In this document: positions 26,862 to 35,544 of the stretch, piece after piece
How the letters are laid out: each line of letters opens with the position of its first letter
Position numbering within the stretch: position 1 is the stretch's first letter
Assembly: GCA_041678045.1 (NCBI GenBank)
Contig: JBAYOV010000003.1
Coordinates: 1 to 64,000 of the forward strand
Direction: 5' to 3'
DNA from: UBA2357 sp041678045
Lineage (GTDB): Bacteria; Pseudomonadota; Gammaproteobacteria; Burkholderiales; Rhodocyclaceae
Length of the DNA stretch: 64,000 nt
The notes under the pieces: model-generated
Databases searched by the model: none
The model's input: the letters and a program-made list of their open reading frames with translations, nothing else
Told to the model about the DNA's origin: nothing
Program-made: the position numbers and the translations under genes

Positions 26862-27323
26862 TCAACCGGTTTGCACGAACGCCAGCACCTCCTCGGCATG
26901 GCCGGGCACCTTCACGCCCCGCCATTCGCGCGCGATGCGGCCTTCGGCATCGATCACGAAGGTGCTGCGCTCGAGGCCGCGCACCTGCTTGCCATACATG
27001 TTCTTCATCTTCATCACGCCAAAGGCGGTGCAGGCCACTTCGTCCGGATCGGACACCAGCTCGAAGGGCAGCTCCAGCTTGGCCTTGAAGTTTTCATGTG
27101 ATTTCAGGCTGTCGCGCGATATTCCCAGGATGCGATAACCGGCCGCCTCGAAGGCCGCATGGTGGTCGCGAAAGGCGATGCTTTCATTCGTGCAGCCCGG
27201 GGTGTTGTCCTTGGGATAGAAGTACAGCACCACGCCCTGGCCACGCAGGGCGGACAGGGTGAGGGGCTGGCCACCGGTGGCAGGCAGGGAAAAGTCTGGG
27301 GCGAGCGGGTGGGCTTCGGTCAT
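26862..27323 (-). CDS. bcp: Thioredoxin-dependent peroxiredoxin Bcp
   Basis: A 153-residue peroxiredoxin reducing H2O2 and organic peroxides. The peroxidatic Cys44 is in PKDNTPGCTNES. The resolving cysteine found five residues later in E. coli Bcp is absent (Ser/Ile/Ala there); the only other cysteine is Cys98 (EVACTAFG), which is the resolving position in some BCP subtypes. The end motif GVKVPGHAEEVL fits the family. Confidence 0.94.
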   Translation of the reverse strand: MTEAHPLAPDFSLPATGGQPLTLSALRGQGVVLYFYPKDNTPGCTNESIAFRDHHAAFEAAGYRILGISRDSLKSHENFKAKLELPFELVSDPDEVACTAFGVMKMKNMYGKQVRGLERSTFVIDAEGRIAREWRGVKVPGHAEEVLAFVQTG

Positions 27324-27502
27324 GATGGGGTTCTCCTACCAAGGTTGGATGCATGGAGAGCCTAACGGAGTTGAGCCAGCCTTGACAATCGGGATGTGCC
27401 CGAAGGCGGTCTTTGTCCGGCCGGGGTGTGGTGTGCATACTGCAATGCACAAGCGAGTCGGCTATCATCTGCCCCCTTTCATCCTGCTGATGGAGTTGCG
27501 CA

Positions 27503-28297
27503 GTGGAGCTTGTGCACATCGTCCTGCTGTCATTGATACAGGGCATTACCGAATTTCTGCCGATCTCGAGCTCCGCGCATCTGATTCTGGTACCGGTGCT
27601 CACGGGCTGGCCGGATCAAGGGCTGGCGTTCGATGTGGCGGTACATGCCGGCACGCTGGCGGCGGTGCTGGTGTATTTTCGTCAGGAACTGGCGCGCATG
27701 ACGGTGGCCGGAGTCGCTTCGCTCGGCGGGCGCTGGAGCGCGGATGCCCGGCTGGCCTGGGCAGTGGTGATGGGCACCGTGCCGGTGGTGATTGCCGGTT
27801 TTCTGGGCAAGGCGTTCATCGAGCAGCATCTGCGCAGCCCCCTGGTGATTGCAACCACGGCGGTGGTGTTCGGGCTGCTGCTGCTGTGGGCCGATGTTGC
27901 CGGCCGAAAGCGCCGGGATGAACACACGATTGGCTGGCGCGATGCCGCGCTGGTGGGGGTGGCGCAGGCTCTGGCCCTGATTCCGGGCACCTCGCGCGCC
28001 GGCATCACGATGACCGCCGGGCTGATGCTGGGGCTCACCCGTGAGGCGGCAGCGCGTTTTTCCTTCCTGCTGTCGGTGCCCACGCTGATTGCATCGGGCG
28101 TGCTGGTCACGCGCGATCTGGTGCGCTCCGATGAGGCTGTTGCGTGGGGCACACTCGGGCTGGGGGCGGTGCTGGCCGGCATCAGTGCGTATGCCTGCAT
28201 CCATCTCTTCATCCGCCTGCTGTCGCGGACCGGCATGCTGCCGTATGTGATCTACCGGGTTGCGCTCGGACTGGTGCTGTTCTGGATTTTCTGGTGA
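27503..28297 (+). CDS. uppP: Undecaprenyl-diphosphatase
   Basis: A 264-residue inner-membrane phosphatase that recycles the lipid carrier for peptidoglycan. Motifs QGITEFLPISSSAHL (about 13-27) and PGTSRAGITM are present and seven to eight helices are visible. The start is GTG at 27503; no closer ATG exists, and the family N-terminus begins here. It confers bacitracin resistance when abundant in other species. Confidence 0.95.
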   Translation: MELVHIVLLSLIQGITEFLPISSSAHLILVPVLTGWPDQGLAFDVAVHAGTLAAVLVYFRQELARMTVAGVASLGGRWSADARLAWAVVMGTVPVVIAGFLGKAFIEQHLRSPLVIATTAVVFGLLLLWADVAGRKRRDEHTIGWRDAALVGVAQALALIPGTSRAGITMTAGLMLGLTREAAARFSFLLSVPTLIASGVLVTRDLVRSDEAVAWGTLGLGAVLAGISAYACIHLFIRLLSRTGMLPYVIYRVALGLVLFWIFW

Positions 28298-28330
28298 GCG
28301 CCGGGTTCCGGCGCAGATGGATTCAGCGAT

Positions 28331-28708
28331 TCAGCGCGGATCGAAGAGGAGGGCGGTGGCCACCGAACGCCCTTCGCTGACCAGCACGTTGTAGGTGCGG
28401 CAGGCGGCCGCGAGATCCATCACCTCGTAGCCGATGCGTGCCTCGATCAGCGGGCGCAGCAACGCGACGGGCGGAAAGCGCAGCCGTTCGCCGGTGCCGA
28501 TGAGCACAACCTCCGGCCCCAGTTCGACCACCGCAGCCATGTCGTCCGCACTCAGGCCCGCGAAGCCACCCGGCGCCCAGTCGGTAAGCACCCGGCGGGC
28601 GTCGATCAGCATGTTGCCGTCGTGGCGCTGCTTGTTGATCATCACATGGTTGGCACCGTAGCCGGTGATCAGGTTGATCGTGCTGTCCTGTTCGAGGTGT
28701 AGTTTCAT
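28331..28708 (-). CDS. Mth938-like domain-containing protein
   Basis: A 125-residue protein of the Mth938/DUF498 family, with INLITGYGANHVMINKQ and ELGPEVVLIGTGERLRFPP typical of it. I start at MKLHLEQDS because this matches the usual family N-terminus; an in-frame ATG 11 codons upstream is possible. Mammalian members have been linked to assembly factors; the bacterial role is unknown. It is divergent from the aminotransferase gene. Confidence 0.85.
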   Translation of the reverse strand: MKLHLEQDSTINLITGYGANHVMINKQRHDGNMLIDARRVLTDWAPGGFAGLSADDMAAVVELGPEVVLIGTGERLRFPPVALLRPLIEARIGYEVMDLAAACRTYNVLVSEGRSVATALLFDPR

Positions 28709-28840
28709 GATGTATGCGGACGGGTGGGCGAACGTGTTCATTGCCGCCCTTGTGGTGGTTGGATAAGATTATAGTCTTTACATTGCGTGGCGGTGGTTTG
28801 CCGTTGCGTACCCCTCAGGATGTCTGAAAAGGAAGACAAC

Positions 28841-30166
28841 ATGACTGCCCCCAAGAAACTGCAGATTGCCGCCACCGGCGGCACGGTGACCCTGCCTGAA
28901 GTTGCGCATTGCGCGCCGGCGGCGGCCCCTGCAGTGGCGCGACCGGTGCGCAAGTCTTCCAAGCTGCTCGATGTGTGCTACGACATCCGGGGTCCGGTGC
29001 TCGAACGTGCAAAGCAGATGGAGGACGAAGGGCACAAGATCATCAAGCTGAACATCGGCAACCTGGCCGCGTTCGGTTTCGACTCGCCCGAAGAAATCCA
29101 GCGGGACATGATCCGCAACCTGCCCAACGCTGCCGGCTACTCCGATTCCAAGGGGATTTTTGCGGCGCGCAAGGCAGTGATGCACTACACCCAGCAAAAG
29201 GACATCAAGGGTGTGGACATCGAGGACATCTACATCGGCAACGGCGTATCCGAGCTGATCGTGATGGCGATGAACGCCTTGCTCAACGTCGGCGACGAGG
29301 TGCTGGTGCCGGCGCCGGATTATCCGCTGTGGACAGCGGCGGTGAGCCTGTCCGGTGGCAAGCCGGTGCATTACCGCTGCGACGAGTCGCGCGACTGGTA
29401 CCCGGACCTTGAGGACATGCGCGCCAAGATCACGCCGTCCACCCGCGCCATCGTCATCATCAACCCGAACAACCCCACCGGCGCGCTGTACCCTGACGAA
29501 GTGCTGCTGCAGATCATCGAGCTGGCCCGCCAGCACGACCTGATCCTGTATGCAGACGAGGTCTACGACAAGGTGCTGTACGATGGCGTGCGTCACACCT
29601 CGCTCGCAGCCCTGTCGGAAGACGTGCTGACCATCGTCTTCAACGGCCTGTCCAAGAATTACCGCTCCTGCGGCTACCGTGCGGGCTGGATGGTGGTGTG
29701 TGGCGACAAGCGCCACGCGCAGGACTACATCGAGGGCCTGAACATGCTGGCGTCGATGCGCCTGTGCGCGAACGTGCCCGGACAGTATGCGATCCAGACC
29801 GCACTGGGCGGCTATCAGAGCATCGACGACCTGGTGGCCGAGGGCGGGCGCATGCGCCGCCAGCGCGATCTGGCCCATGAGCTGATCACCGCGATTCCGG
29901 GGGTGAGCTGCGTCAAGCCCAAGGCCACGCTGTACATGTTCCCCAGGCTTGACCCACAGGTGTATCCAATCGTCGATGACCAGACCTTCATCGCCGAACT
30001 GCTGGAGGAAGAGCGGGTATTGCTGGTGCAGGGCACCGGCTTCAACTGGCCGGAGCCGGACCACTTCCGTCTGGTGTTCCTGCCGCATGAAGACGACCTG
30101 CGCGACGCGATCAACCGGGTTGCCCGTTTTCTTGCCCACTATCGCAAGCGTCACGGCACGGACTGA
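28841..30166 (+). CDS. alaA: Pyridoxal-phosphate aminotransferase, AlaA type
   Basis: A 441-residue class I aminotransferase, probably glutamate-pyruvate transaminase for alanine synthesis. Key parts are the start of the core (YDIRGPVLERAKQMEDEGHK), the PLP pocket INPNNPTGALYP and LYADEVYDKVLYDG, and the Schiff-base lysine in NGLSKNYRSCGYRAGW. It carries about 35 extra Ala-rich residues ahead of the normal AlaA start. The ATG at 28841 has a GGAAGA site 5 bp upstream; an ATG at 28820 is also in frame. It precedes hom and thrC in the same direction. Confidence 0.9.
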   Translation: MTAPKKLQIAATGGTVTLPEVAHCAPAAAPAVARPVRKSSKLLDVCYDIRGPVLERAKQMEDEGHKIIKLNIGNLAAFGFDSPEEIQRDMIRNLPNAAGYSDSKGIFAARKAVMHYTQQKDIKGVDIEDIYIGNGVSELIVMAMNALLNVGDEVLVPAPDYPLWTAAVSLSGGKPVHYRCDESRDWYPDLEDMRAKITPSTRAIVIINPNNPTGALYPDEVLLQIIELARQHDLILYADEVYDKVLYDGVRHTSLAALSEDVLTIVFNGLSKNYRSCGYRAGWMVVCGDKRHAQDYIEGLNMLASMRLCANVPGQYAIQTALGGYQSIDDLVAEGGRMRRQRDLAHELITAIPGVSCVKPKATLYMFPRLDPQVYPIVDDQTFIAELLEEERVLLVQGTGFNWPEPDHFRLVFLPHEDDLRDAINRVARFLAHYRKRHGTD

Positions 30167-30277
30167 AAACGTCCGGGTGACAGCGGAGTCCCGGCGTCCG
30201 CTCCTTTGCAGCCGGGCCGGGCGGGTGCCTGTAGGCCTGTCCGGATTCCTGAACCGAAACGACCATTCAGAGACAAC

Positions 30278-31588
30278 ATGAAAGCAATCAGCGTAGGCCT
30301 TCTGGGCATCGGGACCGTCGGTGGCGGTACCTTCAATGTTCTCAAACGCAACGAGGAAGAGATTACTCGTCGCGCCGGACGGCCGATTCGCATTACCACG
30401 GTCGCGGACAAGAATCTGGAACTGGCCCGCACGGTCACCGGTGGCACGGTGAAGCTCACCGACGACGCCTTCTCGGTGGTGACCGATCCGGAAATCGACA
30501 TCGTCGTCGAGCTCATCGGGGGCTATGGGGTGGCCCGCGAACTGGTGCTCAAGGCCATCGAGCATGGCAAGCATGTGGTGACCGCGAACAAGGCCCTGCT
30601 GGCCGTGCATGGCAACGAAATCTTCGCTGCCGCGCAGAAAAAGGGCGTGATGGTGGCCTTCGAGGCGGCCGTGGCCGGCGGGGTGCCGATTATCAAGGCG
30701 CTGCGCGAGGGCCTGAGCGCCAACCGCATCGAGTGGCTGGCCGGCATCATCAACGGCACCACCAACTTCATCCTGTCGGAGATGCGCGACAAGGGCCTGC
30801 CCTTTGCCGAAGTGCTCAAGCAAGCCCAGGCGCTGGGCTATGCCGAGGCCGACCCCACCTTCGACATCGAGGGGGTGGATGCCGCGCACAAGGCAACGAT
30901 CATGAGCGCAATTGCCTTTGGCGTGCCGATGCAGTTCGAGGCCGCCCATGTGGAAGGCATCACGCAGCTGGACAGCCAGGACATCGCCTACGCCGAGCAG
31001 CTGGGCTATCGCATCAAGCTGCTTGGCATTGCCAGGATGCGCGAACAGGGCATCGAGCTGCGCGTGCATCCGACCCTGATTCCCGAGCGTCGCCTGATTG
31101 CCAACGTCGAAGGCGCGATGAATGCGGTGCTGGTGCATGCCGACGCCGTGGGGGCGACGCTGTACTACGGCAAGGGTGCGGGCGCCGAGCCGACCGCCAG
31201 TGCGGTGATTGCCGATCTGGTCGATGTCACCCGCCTGCATACCGCCGACCCCGAGCATCGTGTGCCGCATCTGGCCTTCCAGCCCGATCAGGTGCGCGAC
31301 CTGAAGGTGCTGCCGATCGAGGAAGTGGTCACCTCCTACTACCTGCGCATGCGGGTGGAAGACAAACCGGGCGTGCTCGCAGACATCACCCGCCTGCTGG
31401 CCGACAATGGCATTTCCATCGAAGCGATGCTACAGAAGGAAGCCGAGGCCGGCGAAACGCACACCGACATCATCATGCTCACCCATGAAACCGTCGAGCG
31501 TCACGCCAACCGGGCCATCGCGCAGATCGAAGCGCTGCCGGTGGTGCGGGGCAAGGTCACCCGCCTGCGCGTCGAAAGCCTGCAGTAA
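30278..31588 (+). CDS. hom: Homoserine dehydrogenase
   Basis: A 436-residue enzyme reducing aspartate semialdehyde to homoserine. The Rossmann motif GLLGIGTVGGG is at about 6-16, catalytic-domain segments include NKALLAVHGNEIF and AGIINGTTNFIL, and a C-terminal ACT domain (about 350-435, DKPGVLADITRLLADNGI) points to feedback control by threonine. It is followed 29 bp later by thrC, forming a threonine operon. Length is as expected for ACT-containing forms. Confidence 0.97.
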   Translation: MKAISVGLLGIGTVGGGTFNVLKRNEEEITRRAGRPIRITTVADKNLELARTVTGGTVKLTDDAFSVVTDPEIDIVVELIGGYGVARELVLKAIEHGKHVVTANKALLAVHGNEIFAAAQKKGVMVAFEAAVAGGVPIIKALREGLSANRIEWLAGIINGTTNFILSEMRDKGLPFAEVLKQAQALGYAEADPTFDIEGVDAAHKATIMSAIAFGVPMQFEAAHVEGITQLDSQDIAYAEQLGYRIKLLGIARMREQGIELRVHPTLIPERRLIANVEGAMNAVLVHADAVGATLYYGKGAGAEPTASAVIADLVDVTRLHTADPEHRVPHLAFQPDQVRDLKVLPIEEVVTSYYLRMRVEDKPGVLADITRLLADNGISIEAMLQKEAEAGETHTDIIMLTHETVERHANRAIAQIEALPVVRGKVTRLRVESLQ

Positions 31589-31617
31589 GGGCCTCACATT
31601 CAACACGAGGAAAGCCC

Positions 31618-33063
31618 GTGAAGTATCTGTCAACCCGCGGTCATCAGGACCGCCCGGAGTTTTGTGACATCCTGCTTGGCGGTCTGGCGCCCGATGGTGG
31701 CCTGTATCTGCCCGAGCAGTACCCGCAGGTGTCGGCCGACGAGCTGGCCCGCTGGCGTACGTTGTCGTATGCCGAACTGGCGTTCGAAATCCTGTCGCGC
31801 TTCATCGCCGACATTCCGCAGGCCGACCTGAAGGCGATCTGCGACAAGACCTACACGGCCGAGGTGTATCGTTTCGTGCGCGACGGTGACGACGCAGCCG
31901 AGATCACCCCGGTGCACTGGCTGGAGCCGGGGCGCTTCGGCCTGCTGGAACTGTCCAACGGGCCGACGCTGGCCTTCAAGGACATGGCCATGCAGTTGCT
32001 GGGCAACCTGTTCGAGTATGTGCTCGCACGGCGTGGCCAGGAAATCAACATCCTGGGGGCCACCTCGGGCGATACCGGCTCGGCGGCCGAATACGCAATG
32101 CGCGGCAAGCAGGGCGTGCGGGTGTTCATGCTCTCGCCGCATGGCAAGATGAGCGCCTTCCAGCGTGCGCAGATGTATTCGCTGGAGGACGAGAACATTC
32201 ACAACATCGCGGTGACCGGCATGTTTGACGATGCCCAGGACATCGTCAAGGCCGTGTCCAACGATGCGGCCTTCAAGGCGCGTTATCGCATCGGCGCGGT
32301 CAATTCGATCAACTGGGCGCGCGTGGCCGCGCAGGTGGTGTACTACTTCAAGGGCTATTTTGCCGCCACCCGCAGCAACGACGAGCAGGTGGTGTTCTGC
32401 GTGCCGTCGGGCAATTTCGGCAACATCTGCGCCGGGCACATCGCCCGTCAGATGGGCCTGCCGATTGCGCGCCTGGTGCTGGCCACCAACGAGAACGATG
32501 TGCTCGACGAGTTCTTCCGCCGCGGGGTGTATCGTCCGCGCAAGGCGGCCGAGACGCATGTCACCTCCAGCCCGTCGATGGACATTTCCAAGGCCTCCAA
32601 CTTCGAGCGCTTCGTGTTCGATCTGGTGGGCCGGGACAGCGCCAGGGTCGCGGAGTTGTGGAAGGCCGTCGATGCGGGCGGTGCCTTCGACCTGAACGGC
32701 AGCCCCTGCATGGATCAACTGGCCGGTTTCGGTTTCCTGTCGGGCAGCAGCTCGCATGCGGACCGGCTGGAGACCATCCGCAAGGTGTATGAGCAGTACG
32801 GCGTGATGATCGACACCCACACCGCAGACGGTGTGAAGGTGGCCTGGGACTGCGCCGCGCAGCTGCCCGAGGGCGTGCCGGTGCTGGTGCTGGAAACCGC
32901 CTTGCCGGTGAAGTTTGCGGAAACCATTCGTGAGGCACTGGGCCGCGAACCCGAGCGGCCCGCCGAGCTGGAAGGCATCGAGCAGCGTCCGCAGCGCGTT
33001 GAGGTGATGGCGCCGGACGTCGAGGCGGTGAAGCGCTTCATCGTGGAGCACACCGGCCTCTGA
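31618..33063 (+). CDS. thrC: Threonine synthase
   Basis: A 481-residue PLP enzyme converting phosphohomoserine to threonine. The N-terminal MKYLSTRGHQDRPEF and PLP lysine 121 in GPTLAFKDMAMQ are diagnostic, with the phosphate-binding GATSGDTGSAAE further on. The start is GTG, with AGGAAAG upstream. A terminator follows the gene, closing the alaA-hom-thrC group. Confidence 0.97.
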   Translation: MKYLSTRGHQDRPEFCDILLGGLAPDGGLYLPEQYPQVSADELARWRTLSYAELAFEILSRFIADIPQADLKAICDKTYTAEVYRFVRDGDDAAEITPVHWLEPGRFGLLELSNGPTLAFKDMAMQLLGNLFEYVLARRGQEINILGATSGDTGSAAEYAMRGKQGVRVFMLSPHGKMSAFQRAQMYSLEDENIHNIAVTGMFDDAQDIVKAVSNDAAFKARYRIGAVNSINWARVAAQVVYYFKGYFAATRSNDEQVVFCVPSGNFGNICAGHIARQMGLPIARLVLATNENDVLDEFFRRGVYRPRKAAETHVTSSPSMDISKASNFERFVFDLVGRDSARVAELWKAVDAGGAFDLNGSPCMDQLAGFGFLSGSSSHADRLETIRKVYEQYGVMIDTHTADGVKVAWDCAAQLPEGVPVLVLETALPVKFAETIREALGREPERPAELEGIEQRPQRVEVMAPDVEAVKRFIVEHTGL

Positions 33064-33087
33064 TCCGCGCTCGCTCGCAGCATGTAC

Positions 33088-33128
33088 GGGCCGCCGGCAG
33101 GCATGGACTGCCGCCGGCCCGTTTTTTT
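33088..33128 (+). terminator. Rho-independent terminator after thrC
   Basis: A 13-bp GC-rich stem with one mismatch (33088-33100 with 33108-33120) is followed by G and seven T. It separates the threonine operon from the restriction-modification genes. Confidence 0.9.
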
Positions 33129-33200
33129 GCAGGCGGCGCGGACGAAGAACAACGCAACGGTGGCCGGGTGCCATCGCGCAAAAACTGAGGGGATGATTCA

Positions 33201-34805
33201 ATGCCCACATTGAACTGGATCGGCAAGGATGCGGTGGTCAGACACCATAAGGATGTTCCGTTCCGCCTGCTGGAGCCGGCACCGGAGCTGTCCTGCGGCG
33301 ATGCAGACAGCGGCAACCTCATTGTGCAGGGCGACAATCTGCATGCCTTGAAAGCCTTGTTGCCGCGCTACGCCGGGCAAGTGAAGTGCATCTACATCGA
33401 CCCGCCGTACAACACCGGCAACGAAGGCTGGGTGTACAACGACAACGTCAACAGCCCGGAGATTCGCCGCTGGCTGGGCGAAGTGGTCGGCAAGGAAGGC
33501 GAGACGCTGGACCGGCACGACCGCTGGCTGTGCATGATGTACCCGCGCCTGGTGCTGCTGAAGCAGTTTCTGCGTGAGGACGGGGCGATTTTTGTCTCCA
33601 TCGACGACAACGAAGTGGCGACGCTACGGTTGTTGATGGATGAGGTTTTTGGGGCAAAGAACTTTGTGGCCACAGTGCTCTGGCAGAAAGTCTATTCACC
33701 CAAGAACTCGGCGCGTCATCTCTCAGAAGATCATGACTACATCGTCATCTATGCAGCCAAGGCCGACGTGTGGAAACCGAATCTTTTGCCACGCACGGAA
33801 GAGCAGAACGCAGCGTACAAGAATCCGGACAAGGACCCGCGCGGAGTCTGGAAAACAAGCGATTTGTCGGCGCGCAACTATTACTCGGCGGGAACGTACT
33901 CGATCACATGCCCTTCTGGGCGAGTAATTGAAGCACCACCTAAGGGAATGTACTGGCGGGTTTCAAAGGAAAAGTTCGAGGAACTGGACCGAGACAACAG
34001 GATTTGGTGGGGGAAGGATGGCAATGCCATTCCACAGACCAAGAGGTTCCTGCACGAAGTCAAAGATGGACGGGTACCGCAGACGATGTGGTTCTATCAA
34101 GAGGTCGGCCATACGCAGGAAGGCAAGAAAGAACTGCTCGAACTGGTCGATTTCGACACATCTGACGACGTCTTCATCACGCCGAAACCCACCCGTCTCA
34201 TTCAGCGCATCCTGCAGATTGCCACCGACAAGGACTCCATCGTCCTCGACAGCTTTGCCGGTTCTGGCACGACTGGCCATGCCGTGCTCAAGCAGAACAT
34301 CGAGGACGGCGGCAATCGCAGGTTCATCCAGGTCGAAATGCTGCCCGAAGTGGCAAGCACCATCACTGCGGGACGGGCCAAGCGCGCGATTTCCGGCTAC
34401 ACCAACGCCAAAGGCCAGACCGTCGCAGGTCTGGGCGGCGGTTTCCAGTTCTGCCGCCTCTCCGCCGAACCGCTGTTCGACGCCGATGGCGAAATCCGCA
34501 GCGATGTGAAGTTCGCCCAACTGGCGGAATTCGTCTGGTTTGCCGAAACCGGCACCGGCTATACGGGCACGGCGGACAGCCCCTTGCTGGGCGTGTTCGA
34601 AGGCCGCGCCATTTATCTGCTCTACAACGGCATCCTCAAGGACACGTCGGTGGACGGCGGCAACGTGCTCACCGGCCCGGTGTTCGAGATATTGCCGAAG
34701 TTTGCCGGCCCGAAGGTGATCTACGCCGCCGCCAACCGCATGGGCAGCCGTGCCACCCGCGAGGGCATCACTTTCAAACAGACGCCTTACGCGCTGGAGC
34801 TGTGA
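33201..34805 (+). CDS. Type III restriction-modification system methyltransferase (Mod)
   Basis: A 534-residue N6-adenine DNA methyltransferase of the beta type: catalytic motif IV DPPYNTG (67-73) comes before the AdoMet motif I SFAGSGTTGHAV (about 351-362). Between them lies the variable target-recognition region (about 150-300), whose DNA is richer in A/T than either side. It is the first of four overlapping genes ending in Res. Its stop overlaps the next ATG (TGATG). Mod both protects host DNA and gives the Res subunit its sequence specificity. Confidence 0.92.
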   Translation: MPTLNWIGKDAVVRHHKDVPFRLLEPAPELSCGDADSGNLIVQGDNLHALKALLPRYAGQVKCIYIDPPYNTGNEGWVYNDNVNSPEIRRWLGEVVGKEGETLDRHDRWLCMMYPRLVLLKQFLREDGAIFVSIDDNEVATLRLLMDEVFGAKNFVATVLWQKVYSPKNSARHLSEDHDYIVIYAAKADVWKPNLLPRTEEQNAAYKNPDKDPRGVWKTSDLSARNYYSAGTYSITCPSGRVIEAPPKGMYWRVSKEKFEELDRDNRIWWGKDGNAIPQTKRFLHEVKDGRVPQTMWFYQEVGHTQEGKKELLELVDFDTSDDVFITPKPTRLIQRILQIATDKDSIVLDSFAGSGTTGHAVLKQNIEDGGNRRFIQVEMLPEVASTITAGRAKRAISGYTNAKGQTVAGLGGGFQFCRLSAEPLFDADGEIRSDVKFAQLAEFVWFAETGTGYTGTADSPLLGVFEGRAIYLLYNGILKDTSVDGGNVLTGPVFEILPKFAGPKVIYAAANRMGSRATREGITFKQTPYALEL

Positions 34806-35329
34806 TGCAGGGGACTGAGCGCAAGATCATCGTCATCGCCGGTCCCAACGGTGCGGGTAAAACCACCTTTGCCCGGGAGTTCCTGCCCAATGAGGCGGCC
34901 TGTCCGGTGTTCGTCAACGCGGATCTGATTGCGGCCGGCTTGGCGCCGTTTGCCCCCGAAACGGCTACGGTGCAGGCCGGGCGACTGATGCTGCTGGAAC
35001 TGGAGCGACATTTCCGGGCGAGTACAAGTTTTGCCTTTGAAACCACCCTGTCGGGTCGTGGCTGGTTGCGTCACATTCGACAATGGCAGCAGGCTGGCTA
35101 CCGGGTGGAACTGATTTTTTTGCGGCTCAACCATGCCGACGAAGCGGTGGCGCGGGTCGAGCAGCGTGTCCGTCAAGGTGGGCACAACATCCCGGAAGCG
35201 GTGATCCGGCGACGTTTTGCCGCTGGACTGGATAATTTCCATCGCCATTACGCCCCGGCCGTCGATGCCTGGGCGCTGTACAACAACGCGGGTGAGAAAC
35301 CGGTGCTACTGGACTGGAGCGAGCAATGA
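34805..35329 (+). CDS. Zeta-toxin-like P-loop kinase
   Basis: A 174-residue P-loop protein with Walker A AGPNGAGKTT (12-21), the VNADLIAAGL segment and FAFETTLSGRG, the pattern of zeta toxin/AAA_33 kinases that phosphorylate UDP-sugars or other small molecules. It starts by a TGATG overlap with mod and ends by an ATGA overlap with the next small gene. It could be a toxin guarded by its neighbour, or an accessory to the R-M system. No epsilon-type antitoxin is recognisable by sequence. Confidence 0.8.
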   Translation: MQGTERKIIVIAGPNGAGKTTFAREFLPNEAACPVFVNADLIAAGLAPFAPETATVQAGRLMLLELERHFRASTSFAFETTLSGRGWLRHIRQWQQAGYRVELIFLRLNHADEAVARVEQRVRQGGHNIPEAVIRRRFAAGLDNFHRHYAPAVDAWALYNNAGEKPVLLDWSEQ

Positions 35330-35544
35330 ACAGCAAAACCATCGAACAGGCGAACACGGCCGATCTGCGTGGCGCATTGGCGGCATTGCAGCGGGCGGCG
35401 CAACGCGCACGCGAGCTGGCAGCCCAGACCGGCACCGAACTGGTGGTGAGCCGCAACGGCGTCATCGAGCGCATCAAGCCGCAGCCCGACGCGGCCAGCC
35501 ACGGTGTGCAGGAAAGTCCGGCACACGACAAGAACGCGCCATGA
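35326..35544 (+). CDS. Small protein between zeta-like kinase and Res, possible antitoxin
   Basis: A 72-residue protein with a helical first half (an Ala/Arg-rich helix, about 10-35), the segment GTELVVSRNGVIERI (about 37-51) and a disordered tail. It overlaps the genes on both sides by 4 bp, so it is made in step with them. Its size and place next to a toxin-like kinase suggest an antitoxin, but the family is not recognised with certainty. Confidence 0.6.
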   Translation: MNSKTIEQANTADLRGALAALQRAAQRARELAAQTGTELVVSRNGVIERIKPQPDAASHGVQESPAHDKNAP

